Position numbers and translations under genes: made by a program
From: Novosphingobium olei
Lineage (GTDB): Bacteria > Pseudomonadota > Alphaproteobacteria > Sphingomonadales > Sphingomonadaceae
DNA length: 64,000 bases
Direction of reading: 5' to 3'
NCBI RefSeq assembly: GCF_012927405.1
Contig: NZ_JABBGM010000007.1
Coordinates: 104,389-168,388 of the forward strand
Shown: positions 18,006 through 26,826 of the stretch, in pieces
Numbering within the stretch: the stretch's first letter is position 1
How the letters are laid out: each line of letters begins with the position of its first letter
The notes under the pieces: model-generated
What the model was told of the DNA's origin: nothing
Databases searched by the model: none
What the model saw: only the letters and a program-made list of their open reading frames with translations

Positions 18006-18629
18006 GTGTCGCGTGATCTCTATTATGACCTTTTTAGGTGCCGCTGGCGCCGAGCTGCGGTAAACAATACATGCTCACGGAGAAAATCGTCCCGGACTCG
18101 TTGCCACCCTGCCGAAGCAACGATCAACTCAATTCGATGGTCGGCCTTAGTCTCCCCGGATCCCTTCAGCGAGTGGCGGCCGACCATCGAACTTTGGTCT
18201 GGATGGACAACACCCCCGGGGAGAATTGACCATGCGCTGGAGTGGGCCCTTGGGGTCGGCCAGAAGTCAGGCGGGCAATGGCGCAAAGGCGAAGACCCCA
18301 GCACGGCAGGCTATACGCCGGGAGCGATCGAGCAGATGAAGGACCTCAACGGCGACGGACGCCCGGAGGCAGTCATCACCGAGGGAAGCACCTTCTGTTT
18401 CGGGATCACGGGGGTCGTTTTCAATATCGTCAGCAAGCAAGCCAATGGGTCCTGGAGGCTGGTCGCATCGCGCACCGGTATCGCGACATTCCTGGCAACC
18501 AAAGGCGCCGGAGGCTGGCCTGACGTCGAAATTGGTGGCCCCGGCATGTGTTTCCCAGTCGAGCGCTGGAATGGGCGCGAATACGTAATTCATCGCCGAC
18601 AATATGAGGGGCGGCCCTGCCGCCGTTGA
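18006..18629 (+). CDS. FG-GAP/VCBS-like protein, start uncertain
   Basis: The C-terminal 130 residues look real: YTPGAIEQMKDLNGDGRPEAVIT has a calcium-binding DLNGDGRPE loop as in FG-GAP/VCBS repeats, followed by NIVSKQANGSWRLVASRTG, FLATKGAGGWPDVEIGGPG and CFPVERWNGREYVI. Similar short secreted proteins occur in sphingomonads. The first 75 residues (GTG start at 18006) do not look like a protein family and lack a signal peptide, so the 5' part may be frameshifted or the true start may lie near 18240. Function unknown. Confidence 0.5.
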   Translation: MSRDLYYDLFRCRWRRAAVNNTCSRRKSSRTRCHPAEATINSIRWSALVSPDPFSEWRPTIELWSGWTTPPGRIDHALEWALGVGQKSGGQWRKGEDPSTAGYTPGAIEQMKDLNGDGRPEAVITEGSTFCFGITGVVFNIVSKQANGSWRLVASRTGIATFLATKGAGGWPDVEIGGPGMCFPVERWNGREYVIHRRQYEGRPCRR

Positions 18630-18669
18630 TACCATCGATCGATCGCCAAAAATGTCGGACCTCTGACAA

Positions 18670-19077
18670 TTGAACCAAATGCGTGATCCAGACCACCTTA
18701 CCTGCATGATGCATGGTTCGCACGAGAACAGGCCTGATCGCGAAGAGGAAGTTCGCATCGCGCAACGCGCGATTGACGGCTGCCACACGTCCTTCGAAAA
18801 ACTGGCGCGGCAGTGGCACCCCAAACTGGTTGCGCACGCCTGCCGTCTGCTTGGCCACCGTGAACAAGCCAGGGACGCAGCACAATCCGCGTGGGTCAAG
18901 ATCGCAAAAGGTATCCGAACCCTGCGCGATGCGCGTGCGTTCCCGGCGTGGTCGTATCGGATCGTGACGCGACGCTGCGCCAGTCTCATCGCGAGCAATC
19001 AAACGGACCGCGCTCTTGCCTCCAATCTGCGGGATGATGCGGTCACGTGCGCAGGCACCGAGCAAGAACCTCCGTAA
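18670..19077 (+). pseudogene. ECF RNA polymerase sigma factor, 3'-truncated
   Basis: 135 residues with sigma region 2: AIDGCHTSFEKLARQWHPKLVAHACRLLGHREQARDAAQSAWVKIAKGIRTLRDARAFPAWSYRIVTRRC, carrying the usual R-D-A-x-D/Q-A motif for core binding and -10 recognition. After about residue 110 the frame ends in SNQTDRALASNLRDDAVTCAGTEQEPP and a TAA. Region 4, needed for -35 recognition, is absent. The DUF6768 remnant follows at once in the same frame, so I read this as an internal deletion that removed the sigma C-terminus. Confidence 0.65.
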
Positions 19078-19362
19078 TTGTCTCAACTTATCGGAATCTT
19101 CTCGGGCCGCACCGGTTGGGTAAGCATGATGATGATGACCGCGCAACTCGTCCTCTTCGGTGCCGGTGTCTGGGCCGCAATTGGTTTCTTCGCCGCTGCC
19201 GATGCCCTTACTGCTGTGAAGTGGGGAATCCCTGCCGCGGTGCTCCTCATCATGTCCTTGATGATCAAGCTCGCGCTCTGGCCCGTCATCCACGTGAACA
19301 GGATGCTCGCACAGCTCCACCGGCTCGAACTCTCGGTTTTGCGCGACACAGGCCACTCTTGA
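19078..19362 (+). pseudogene. DUF6768 family membrane protein, 5'-truncated
   Basis: 94 codons right after the sigma-factor stop and in the same frame. It encodes GIFSGRTGWVSMMMMTAQLVLFG, two hydrophobic segments and the closing NRMLAQLHRLELSVLRD helix seen in DUF6768 proteins, which in sphingomonads sit directly downstream of an ECF sigma gene. The normal acidic N-terminal 30-40 residues are missing. A TTG at 19078 could start it, but the join with the cut sigma gene argues for a deletion fusion. Confidence 0.55.
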
Positions 19363-19385
19363 ATCGCCCGGTAGTATGGCAAGGA

Positions 19386-20267
19386 TTAAGCAACGAGATG
19401 CAAGGCTCGCGCTTGCGAGATGACTCGACGAACGCTCTCGGGTGTCCAGCAAAGGCCATCTCGGGGTGTCGGTTCCCTCAAGTCCCGAGAAAGCCAAGTG
19501 GCGATGTCGCGCAGAGTTGCATCGGGATGTGTGTTGAGACGGTCGGCAACAAGGCGGGCCACCCGTGTATCGGGCGGCAATCGCGGTGACTTCTGCAGAA
19601 TCGCGGGGTTGGCAACGCTTGCACGCACCAAATTACGGCACGCCTTAACCAGAGTTCGCTCGCTGAACGAACGGACCGGTGGCGTGATCGCCAGCACCTG
19701 ACGCAGAACCAATGCCCATGGCAAATGTGGGCGGAGGCGTTCGACTGTCGGCAGCCAGCGATGCCTGCCATCAAGCAGTTCGTTCAGATGTCGCTCGTTG
19801 TGGCTGACGCGAATATTCGAGATCGCCACGGGATCACGTTCCCGCATTCTCGGGTTGCCAGGCTTCGCTCCCCTGGCGACGGCAGCCTTGATGCCTGCCC
19901 GCGTCCGTTCCCGGATAAGGGCTCGTTCAAACTCGGCAAACGCACCAAGCATCTGGGTCATAAGCATGCCCTGCGCGCTCGACGTGTCGATCGGGTCGTG
20001 GATCGAACGGAAGTATGCGCCCTTTCCTCGCAGGGTCTCGACGATCTCCAGCAGATGCGACAGCGAACGAGCCAAGCGGTCAATCCTTACGACCAGCAGG
20101 GTATCGCCCTGCCCCGCCCGTCCGAGTGCACGTGCTAAGTTTGGACGTTCCTTGCTGGCACCGCTCGCCTTGTCCTCGAAGATCTCCACGCAACCTTGCA
20201 CGCGCAAGGCATCCTGCTGGGCGACCGTATCCTGCTCATCCGTGGAAACGCGGGCGTAGCCGATCAA
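19386..20267 (-). CDS. Serine recombinase (resolvase/invertase family) with extended C-terminus
   Basis: 293 residues. The catalytic domain opens with MIGYARVSTDEQ (nucleophile S8), then LLVVRIDRLARSLSHLLEIV and MLGAFAEFERALIRERTRAGI, the complete resolvase core (about 1-140). After the usual KPGNPRM hinge, the C-terminal 140 residues replace the short Tn3 HTH with a longer helical domain. It cuts and rejoins DNA at paired sites. No Tn3-type transposase is nearby, so it may be the leftover of an element or act in dimer resolution. It sits 55 bases from a tyrosine recombinase read in the same direction. Confidence 0.88.
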   Translation of the reverse strand: MIGYARVSTDEQDTVAQQDALRVQGCVEIFEDKASGASKERPNLARALGRAGQGDTLLVVRIDRLARSLSHLLEIVETLRGKGAYFRSIHDPIDTSSAQGMLMTQMLGAFAEFERALIRERTRAGIKAAVARGAKPGNPRMRERDPVAISNIRVSHNERHLNELLDGRHRWLPTVERLRPHLPWALVLRQVLAITPPVRSFSERTLVKACRNLVRASVANPAILQKSPRLPPDTRVARLVADRLNTHPDATLRDIATWLSRDLREPTPRDGLCWTPESVRRVISQARALHLVA

Positions 20268-20322
20268 TGCTATTTGTCACATTCCATTTAATGGTCCCAT
20301 CAGAACGGTTGCCGCCGTACGA

Positions 20323-21348
20323 TCAAAGAAACCCCTCACCCGCATGGTCTTCGAACAGCGCGACCGAACGCACATAGCCGAGCAGAACCTCGAGCTTCTT
20401 CTGGCGCGACACCTCCTGCATCTTGGCCAGCGATGCCTTGGAGCGCGCCGCCTCAGTGAGGAACCCCGCCCGCAACGAATGCCCCCCTACCGTCTCGGGA
20501 TCGAGTCCGATCTTGGCGCCATAGCGCTGAATCAACCGCGCCACCGAGCGATCGGACATCGCGTTTCTGGTCAGCTGTCCCTGGGGGTCGATCTGCAAGA
20601 ACAACGGTCCCGCCGCCCTGCCCCGCACCGCGAGCCAGTCCTCGAGCCGCTTGACCGGCCTGAGTTCCTTACCCGTCGGCACCGCGATCACCTGCCCCGC
20701 GCCCTCCTGGTCAGTCTTGGAATGCCGGATGGTCAGTTTGAGGCCCTCGTTGACCTCGGCAACGTCAGCCACCTGCAACGCGACCAGCTCAGAGCGCCGC
20801 AGCGCTGCGGCGAGACCTAGTGCCAGGATCGCCCGGTCGCGAATCGCGCGTGTCCCCTCCCCCTCGGCTTCTGCGATCATGGCCTTGAGCTGGGCAGCAG
20901 TGATCGCGGCCTTCCTGGCCGACGGCCGGGAGCGTTGCTCACGGCGAATCCCGGCGAGCGTGTCGGCAATCACCCCGCGCGGATCGCGGTGTTGCGGCGC
21001 GACCTCTCCGGCCCGGCGATGGTACCAGGCGATCGCGGCGGCATGGCGGGTTATCGTGCTGTCGGCCTTGCCGGCCATGGCGAGCGCTGCGAGCCAAGTT
21101 GCTACCGCCTCGGGCCGCGCCGGGAGCGGCTCGAGACTGCGCTCGTTGCACCACGCTTCGAACTGGTTCCAGTCGCTGGCATAGGCGCGCAGCGTATTGG
21201 CAGCCTTGGCCTTTTGCCGGTAGGACCGCGCTGCCGCGATTTCGTCGACCAGTCCTCCCGGTTGGACGAGCGCGGTCGAGGTTGTCGCCGCCGCTGTGGT
21301 TCCAGCGACCCGACCCGTAGCGGCGGCGGCATCCTCAACAGCATTCAT
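20323..21348 (-). CDS. Tyrosine recombinase/integrase
   Basis: 341 residues. The N-terminal SAM-like domain contains KANTLRAYASDWNQFEAWCNERSLEPLP. The catalytic domain has LAAALRRSELVALQVAD (first Arg), H290 and R293 (GGHSLRAGF) and the nucleophile Y325 in LLGYVRSVALF. The ATG at 21348 is preferred to a longer frame to 21465. It catalyses site-specific recombination via a 3'-phosphotyrosine link. No attachment site is obvious, but a short inverted repeat lies upstream at 21419-21444. Confidence 0.9.
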   Translation of the reverse strand: MNAVEDAAAATGRVAGTTAAATTSTALVQPGGLVDEIAAARSYRQKAKAANTLRAYASDWNQFEAWCNERSLEPLPARPEAVATWLAALAMAGKADSTITRHAAAIAWYHRRAGEVAPQHRDPRGVIADTLAGIRREQRSRPSARKAAITAAQLKAMIAEAEGEGTRAIRDRAILALGLAAALRRSELVALQVADVAEVNEGLKLTIRHSKTDQEGAGQVIAVPTGKELRPVKRLEDWLAVRGRAAGPLFLQIDPQGQLTRNAMSDRSVARLIQRYGAKIGLDPETVGGHSLRAGFLTEAARSKASLAKMQEVSRQKKLEVLLGYVRSVALFEDHAGEGFL

Positions 21349-21418
21349 ATTATCGCAAGGCTCCCGCACTCTGGCGCTAACCAACGCCGGTCTTGCGGTT
21401 TGGTAGCGGATTTCCTGT

Positions 21419-21444
21419 TGTCCGTGAAGGGCCGTTATCGGACA
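21419..21444. repeat. Short inverted repeat upstream of the tyrosine recombinase
   Basis: TGTCCG (21419-21424) and CGGACA (21439-21444) are separated by 14 bases, in the gap between the recombinase gene and the small membrane-protein gene. Half-site length and spacing are within the range of tyrosine recombinase core sites, but the arms are short. Confidence 0.35.
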
Positions 21445-21522
21445 GTGATCGATCCAACAATCCAATCATCCCTAACAACCTCCTGAAACACATGGTATCT
21501 TCCCCACGAAAGGAAGGTACCG

Positions 21523-21738
21523 ATGCGCAAGCACGCGCCAATGTGGGAAGCGGAACTCGGCCTCGATGACGGCGTGAACGACGTCGAAGTGTTTGCCCGC
21601 AAATTTCACGACGAATTGGAAGAGCAGCACCAAGCGGGCACTGGATCTACGCGTGCGAGTTGGCCTCAACTCCTGCTGTTCGCCGTCGGCGTTGTGCTGT
21701 TTCTCGCGGTCGCAATGGGACTCCCTTTCAAAGGCTAA
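21523..21738 (+). CDS. Small C-terminal-anchored membrane protein
   Basis: 71 residues: an acidic, soluble N-terminus (MWEAELGLDDGVNDVEVFARKFHDELEEQ) and one C-terminal membrane helix (LLLFAVGVVLFLAVAMGLP). A strong GAAAGGAAGG ribosome site sits in front of ATG 21523, so I think it is expressed. It ends two bases before the convergent traG stop. It resembles no family I recognise; proximity to the transfer operon might mean a role at the envelope. Confidence 0.65.
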   Translation: MRKHAPMWEAELGLDDGVNDVEVFARKFHDELEEQHQAGTGSTRASWPQLLLFAVGVVLFLAVAMGLPFKG

Positions 21739-21740
21739 CC

Positions 21741-24530
21741 CTACTCGCCGTCGAACCACGCCTTATCCGTCCGGTGTGCATGTTCATCCTGCAGGCCTTG
21801 GGTTCCGCGAACGCCTTCGGCAAATGTGCCTTCCTGACGCACCTTGGTCCGATCGAGTTCGCCCGCTCCTTGCGTCAGTTCTTGTCGGATGCCCGTATTT
21901 CCCGACCTAGCAGCCGAATGCCCCACACTGCCGGCATGACCGGGCAAGCCGCCCTGCAATTGCTCCGGCGACCAGATTGGCGGAGCCGGGATCGGCTGCG
22001 CGCCCTTCGCGGGATCGCCTAATCTCCCTTCAACCTGCTCAAGATCCCCCCGCACATAATCATCGAGAATTCGCCCGACGACAAGATCACGCGCGGCACG
22101 CTGTGCACCAGTGGGATTGATATCGAGCAGCGAAGGCGCGCCAAGGCCACGATACGGACCGTTTGCCATCTCGTAGTAACGACTGGCGACATACTGCGAC
22201 ATGTCCTCGCTCAGCTGATAACCATGCGTCTCGCTGTACGAGGCAATCTGCTCGAGGCGCTTACCGACCTCGTCCATATGGGCCGCCTGCCGCTCCAGCG
22301 ACCGCGCATGCTCGAAATACTTTTCCGATGCGGAGCGCTTTTCAGAGAACGCTTCATTCCGGCTGAAGTCACCCTCACGCGCATATGTGCCGTCACTGCT
22401 GGACACATCACGCCCACCGCTATGATCCTCACGATAGTGCTCGCCTTGCGTCTGAAACGAACCATCGGCACGTGACCGATTGGTACCTTTGTCGAATGCA
22501 ACACCTTCACGAGTGCTAAGGCTGTAACTCCCTGTAAGGCTTGCCGGACCAACTCCACCAGGTGCAATTGAAGAGCGTCCGAGTTTTGGCCCCGCTGACA
22601 GACTTCCACCCAAACTCCACGTTGCCGCCGTTCCCGACGAATAGGTGTCCCGCGCCCCTTCGCTCGCAGACGTCGTATCGCTAATCGTGCGATTACTTGC
22701 GGTCTGGTTGCCTTCCGACCTGGAGCGGCGGTCATACTGGGACGTCGAAGTCCCAGACTGGCTACCGTTCGAGGTTTCGCTACCCGAACCGGCACGGCTC
22801 CCACTGGCGACGCTGTGGCTTAACCGCTCACCCTGCCGCCAGTTCTCGTTTGCCGCCTCGCGCAGCTGATTTGCCCGACTGTGGTATTCCGAGGCCGACT
22901 TGCGCAGTTCCCCGACGAAACCTTCGCTGACGGTCGGCTTGAAGCCATAAGCGCTGATCCCGCGCGCGACATTTTCGACGCGCGTGCCATCTGCAGTCGA
23001 TGCACTGGTCGTCCCGTTGTCGTTGACGAAAGTGGTGTAGCCGAAGCCTCCGGTGAAATTCGGCGCCTCGTTCCATTGGTCGCGCTGGACGGTATTGGCC
23101 GTCAGGTTCTGGTAGCTGAGATTGCCGTAGGCGTAGTTGCCAGTGGTGCGCTCGGTCGCGGCCTGCTCGGCGGCGTTCTGCGCGGGCGCCAGCATCGAGG
23201 TCGCATTGGTGGCGATCGCCATCGCTCCGCGAGCCATGCCGGCCGCGAGGAACGGCACAGACATCATCAGGAACCCGGCGATCGTCGCGGTGTCGGCGCT
23301 GACGGCATCGATCCCCTCCATCCCCGCCATGGTCATGCCTGTCGGCGCAGCCGCCTTCATCGCGCCAATCGTGCGATCCATCACGAACATGTGCAGCACG
23401 ACGTAGAGCGGGCCCCAGGCCGCAAGATAGAAGAAGCCGGTGAGGTAGCCGCGCAACGCGAGCGGTCCGGTCTGGGGCATAAGGAACAAGGGGAAGATTA
23501 CCGGGAACATTGCGTAGAACACGACGGTGAGCACGATATTGAGCAGCGGCACCCAGGTCATCGCCTGCTGGGCGATCGAGGTGTAGGTGTTGCGCGCCTG
23601 CGCATCAGCCCGCAGCATCGCGAAGGTGTCGCCATCGGACACATCGAGATTGGCGCGCGCTTCGAGGAAGGCGTCGACCAGCGAGCGCTGCTGGAAGATC
23701 GTATTCGCGTTCTGCGCTGTCCCATGGAACGCCTGCGACACGACCGGCAGGTCAGCAACGAGCTTGGCCCTCGCTGCGCTGGCGGCAAGATTGGGGAAAG
23801 CGCTTGGCGAAGCCCGTGTCAGTTCATTGTCGGTCGCGCCCGGAATATCGACATTGTGCAACGCGGTGTAGGCGGCCGCACACGTGCGGATCTCGCTACC
23901 GCCGCCGTCAGCCGGCGCTTTCAGCCACTTCATTGCGCGCGCAGGCGACCCAGGCCCCATGTCGACAAGGATGTTGGTAGAGTTCGCCACCTGGTCGGTG
24001 GTCTTGAAGCCCAGCAGGATGTCGTAGAACAGGCACTGCCGGAAATACTCCTCGACATTGGCGCGCACGCGCGGATCGTGGAAGACAAAGCCGCGGGTGC
24101 GGTCATAGAGCCGAGCGCCATAGAGCATACCGTTGGTCGACAGGCGCAGCTGGCTCGGCATCACGAACACGGTCTCGGCCCGGCGCGTCAACCAGTCGCC
24201 GATCTGGCTCGAAAACGAGGCAATTGCCGCGAGGCCGATCGGCACATTGTCGACGGTGGCAGGCGCCAGGCTGGAGTTCACGCGATCGGTGACCTTCACG
24301 CTCGTCGTGGGCACGATCATGCACAGATAGATCAGCGTTGAGGAGACGAACCAGTTGAACCAGGCGCGCCAGTTGAGCGTGAAGGCAACGACAAGCAGCA
24401 CATAGCCCAGGCCCATCACCATCACGACCTGGATGAACGAGCGGAACCCGCCGCCGCCGCACCAGGCGGCAACCGCGTTGAGCACGTTGACGATCGGCTC
24501 GCCGCCCCCGATCGTGAAGATCTCGAGCAC
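21741..24530 (-). CDS. traG: Conjugal transfer protein TraG (mating-pair stabilisation, pilus assembly)
   Basis: 929 residues. The N-terminal half has several membrane segments (for example SFIQVVMVMGLGYVLLVVAF, VPLLNIVLTVVFYAMFPVIF and GFLMMSVPFLAAGMARGAMA) and the family features PSQLRLSTNGMLYGAR and EEYFRQCLFYDI. The C-terminal half is long, soluble and rich in Ser, Gly and Gln, as in F TraG, where it reaches the periplasm. The F protein acts in pilus assembly through its N-terminus and in mating-pair stabilisation and entry exclusion through its C-terminus. Last gene of the operon, 15 bases after traH. Confidence 0.93.
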   Translation of the reverse strand: MLEIFTIGGGEPIVNVLNAVAAWCGGGGFRSFIQVVMVMGLGYVLLVVAFTLNWRAWFNWFVSSTLIYLCMIVPTTSVKVTDRVNSSLAPATVDNVPIGLAAIASFSSQIGDWLTRRAETVFVMPSQLRLSTNGMLYGARLYDRTRGFVFHDPRVRANVEEYFRQCLFYDILLGFKTTDQVANSTNILVDMGPGSPARAMKWLKAPADGGGSEIRTCAAAYTALHNVDIPGATDNELTRASPSAFPNLAASAARAKLVADLPVVSQAFHGTAQNANTIFQQRSLVDAFLEARANLDVSDGDTFAMLRADAQARNTYTSIAQQAMTWVPLLNIVLTVVFYAMFPVIFPLFLMPQTGPLALRGYLTGFFYLAAWGPLYVVLHMFVMDRTIGAMKAAAPTGMTMAGMEGIDAVSADTATIAGFLMMSVPFLAAGMARGAMAIATNATSMLAPAQNAAEQAATERTTGNYAYGNLSYQNLTANTVQRDQWNEAPNFTGGFGYTTFVNDNGTTSASTADGTRVENVARGISAYGFKPTVSEGFVGELRKSASEYHSRANQLREAANENWRQGERLSHSVASGSRAGSGSETSNGSQSGTSTSQYDRRSRSEGNQTASNRTISDTTSASEGARDTYSSGTAATWSLGGSLSAGPKLGRSSIAPGGVGPASLTGSYSLSTREGVAFDKGTNRSRADGSFQTQGEHYREDHSGGRDVSSSDGTYAREGDFSRNEAFSEKRSASEKYFEHARSLERQAAHMDEVGKRLEQIASYSETHGYQLSEDMSQYVASRYYEMANGPYRGLGAPSLLDINPTGAQRAARDLVVGRILDDYVRGDLEQVEGRLGDPAKGAQPIPAPPIWSPEQLQGGLPGHAGSVGHSAARSGNTGIRQELTQGAGELDRTKVRQEGTFAEGVRGTQGLQDEHAHRTDKAWFDGE

Positions 24531-24545
24531 GGCCCCGTCCCTTCC

Positions 24546-25964
24546 CTACTGGAGGCCTTGCGCGGACAGCCCACGCGAGAAGTCGAGCGCTGCCGACACC
24601 TGCGGCGAGAGGCTGTTGCGCAAGGTGCGCTCGAGGAACACCGTCCGGTCGAGCACGACCTGCATGCGCGTCAGGCGCGCGTTGAGGCCGTTGCTCTCGC
24701 CGTCCATCGCCAGAGAAACCGAACGCAACTGCTCGCGCCATTGGCCGAGCGTTTCAGCATCGGCGTTGTGGAAGCTCGCCTGGCCCTGGTTCACGAGATT
24801 GTAGAACTGGCGCACCAGTGTCTCGAGCATGTCGACCCCGACGATTTCGGCGAGGTTGTCCATGTCCGAGGGCGACATCCCGCCCAGCTGCGCGGCGGCA
24901 TTGACCGTGACGATCTTGTAGAGCGGAATGCTGGTCGAACCGAGCAACCCGATTTCCTGGGCAGTGAGCGCGTCATTCGAGCGCACCTTGGCATTCATGC
25001 TTTCGATCAGCGCGCGGATGCGGGGCTTGAGCGCCTGTGCCGAACCGATCGTCAGCGTGCCCATCGTCGGATTCAGGCACTTGTCGGTATCGTCGCAGCG
25101 CAGCACTTTGGCGCCGCTGCCCCCGTCGAGCAGCGCGGTCAGGAGCGCGCGATCACCCTGCCCCAGATAGCGATAGGAGGGGTGCCCGGCATCGCTATCA
25201 GCCTTCACATAGATGACGGTGCCCACCAGCGTCATCAGGTACTCGCGAAAATCCTGGTCGAACGCCGGATAGCTACGTTTGAGCATATCCCAGGTGTAGT
25301 TGTAGGAATCAGCCGGAATCGTAGGGTCGCCGTTGGCCGCCAGCGTCGAGGCGCGCTCCCCGCCCTCGTTGCATTCGTGGCGCGACTTGGCCCAGTCGGA
25401 GAAGATCCCCTGGCTGTTTCCGATGTACTTGCAGATTTCGGCCTCGCGGCCCGCCTGCTTGCCCCAGAGCCCCGCCACCAGGTTCTGCGCCATCTCGCAC
25501 GAGTTCATGTTGAACTGGTTCAATTGCTGGACCTTCTGCGACAGGTCTTCGAGCGTCGAGGCAATCTGCGGGCTGATCGACTTGATCGCGAGCATGAAGG
25601 CAAAGCCCAGCGCATTGCTGGCGGTCGCCTTGAGCAGCGCGATCAGCTCGTCCGAATTGATAAAGGAGAAGCTGCCGCCGAACAGGTCGATCCCGCCGCA
25701 GCCGGCTTTGACGTTGGGGAGTTGGAGATTGACGGGGTTTACGCTCTCCTGCGGAAAGCGCGTCCACAAGCTGCCGCCGGTGTAATACCCGGCCGCCTGG
25801 CCCTGATACGCTGACGGCCCGGTCACATTGGCCGCCCCGCCCATATAGTTGAAGAAGCTGTTGAGCTCGGCGTTGACGCCTGCGCGGGCAGGTGCGGCAA
25901 GCGCCAGATTGAGCGCGAGGCACAGCATAAGCGTGCGCGCGCAAACCCGGATTTGCGCGCGCAT
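24546..25964 (-). CDS. traH: Conjugal transfer protein TraH
   Basis: 472 residues with a signal peptide (MRAQIRVCARTLMLCLALNLALAAPARAG). Family features are ELNSFFNYMGGAANVTGPSAYQGQAAGYYTGGSL, FGGSFSFINSDELIALLKA, a central SCEMAQNLVAG and a C-terminal coiled coil. TraH is a periplasmic F-pilus assembly protein that works with TraF, TraW, TraU and TrbI. The start ATG 25964 overlaps the traF stop by one base (TGATG); a much longer open frame to 26345 is an artefact. Confidence 0.94.
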   Translation of the reverse strand: MRAQIRVCARTLMLCLALNLALAAPARAGVNAELNSFFNYMGGAANVTGPSAYQGQAAGYYTGGSLWTRFPQESVNPVNLQLPNVKAGCGGIDLFGGSFSFINSDELIALLKATASNALGFAFMLAIKSISPQIASTLEDLSQKVQQLNQFNMNSCEMAQNLVAGLWGKQAGREAEICKYIGNSQGIFSDWAKSRHECNEGGERASTLAANGDPTIPADSYNYTWDMLKRSYPAFDQDFREYLMTLVGTVIYVKADSDAGHPSYRYLGQGDRALLTALLDGGSGAKVLRCDDTDKCLNPTMGTLTIGSAQALKPRIRALIESMNAKVRSNDALTAQEIGLLGSTSIPLYKIVTVNAAAQLGGMSPSDMDNLAEIVGVDMLETLVRQFYNLVNQGQASFHNADAETLGQWREQLRSVSLAMDGESNGLNARLTRMQVVLDRTVFLERTLRNSLSPQVSAALDFSRGLSAQGLQ

Positions 25965-26806
25965 CAGTAATCGCTCCCGGGTTCGACGCGGGTCAGCGTG
26001 AAGATCCGCTCGATGACTTCGTCCGCCGACATGATCCCGTAGCCGATCGGCACCGGGCGATGGGTGACTGTGTCGAACAGGACCAGCGCAGGCACCTGAT
26101 TTCCGGAAAGGCCCATCTTTTCGTACTGGCCAGTGTTGACGACGAAAGTCGGGAACGCGCCCGAGCGCCCGCCATCCATCGACACCGGGAGGACCGAGAG
26201 GTCGTACTGGTCGGACAGGCTTTTGAGGATCGGCGCGAAGACATCGCAGGCGCCGCAGGTCGATGCGTAGAAATAATAGACCCCGTAGCGCTTCGCGAGC
26301 GCAGCCATTGTCGCGCCGCGGTCGGCCTTGCGCTCTGCCAGCCACTCGCGCTTGCCGAGCGTGCCCACCGGGCGCTGCAGCGTGTAGTCGAGCGACGGAT
26401 TCTGCCAGACCGCGCGGGACCAGACATCGGCAAACAGCGAAGCGCGGTTCATCTGCTCGCGCTGGAAGGCGGCATAAGCGCTGACATTGGCGGTGGTCGG
26501 CTCAAGGATCGCGCGCGCCTTCAGTTCGTCGAGCTGGCGCCCGATCGCGGCCAGCCTTTCGGCCGCCTGCGGTTCGGTCGTCGCCAGAGCCGATGGACTG
26601 TCGGGTGCGCGCGGCGGATCGCAGTAGAACCAGGTGCCGAGCTTGCGTTCCTCGCAATAGAAGGCATCGCCTTTTGGCATGGGCCCGGCGACGGGCTCGG
26701 GAGCAGTGGTGGGCTCAGGCGGCGCGGCGCTCGCCTGGGCCGGGGCGTCCGTCGTCCCCCATGTCAGGGCCGCCAGGGCCAAGATGGATAGACACCGTCT
26801 GGACAT
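25964..26806 (-). CDS. traF: Conjugal transfer protein TraF (thioredoxin-like)
   Basis: 280 residues with a signal peptide (MSRRCLSILALAALTWG). GDAFYCEERKLGTWFYCDPP near residue 45 and AYAAFQREQMNRASLFADVWSRAVWQNPSLDYTLQRPVG are TraF hallmarks. The C-terminal thioredoxin fold has YFYASTCGACDVFAPIL, keeping a CGAC redox pair that F TraF lacks. It probably oxidises or isomerises disulfides in Cys-rich TraN and TraU. ATG 26806 follows a strong GGAGGA; ATG 26830, overlapping the traN stop, is the alternative. Confidence 0.93.
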   Translation of the reverse strand: MSRRCLSILALAALTWGTTDAPAQASAAPPEPTTAPEPVAGPMPKGDAFYCEERKLGTWFYCDPPRAPDSPSALATTEPQAAERLAAIGRQLDELKARAILEPTTANVSAYAAFQREQMNRASLFADVWSRAVWQNPSLDYTLQRPVGTLGKREWLAERKADRGATMAALAKRYGVYYFYASTCGACDVFAPILKSLSDQYDLSVLPVSMDGGRSGAFPTFVVNTGQYEKMGLSGNQVPALVLFDTVTHRPVPIGYGIMSADEVIERIFTLTRVEPGSDY

Positions 26807-26826
26807 CGGGGATCCTCCTCGCCGGT

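Noticed and set aside
22881..24341. Open frame of 486 codons opposite traG
   Set aside because: Arg/His-rich composition typical of a shadow frame; traG is certain.
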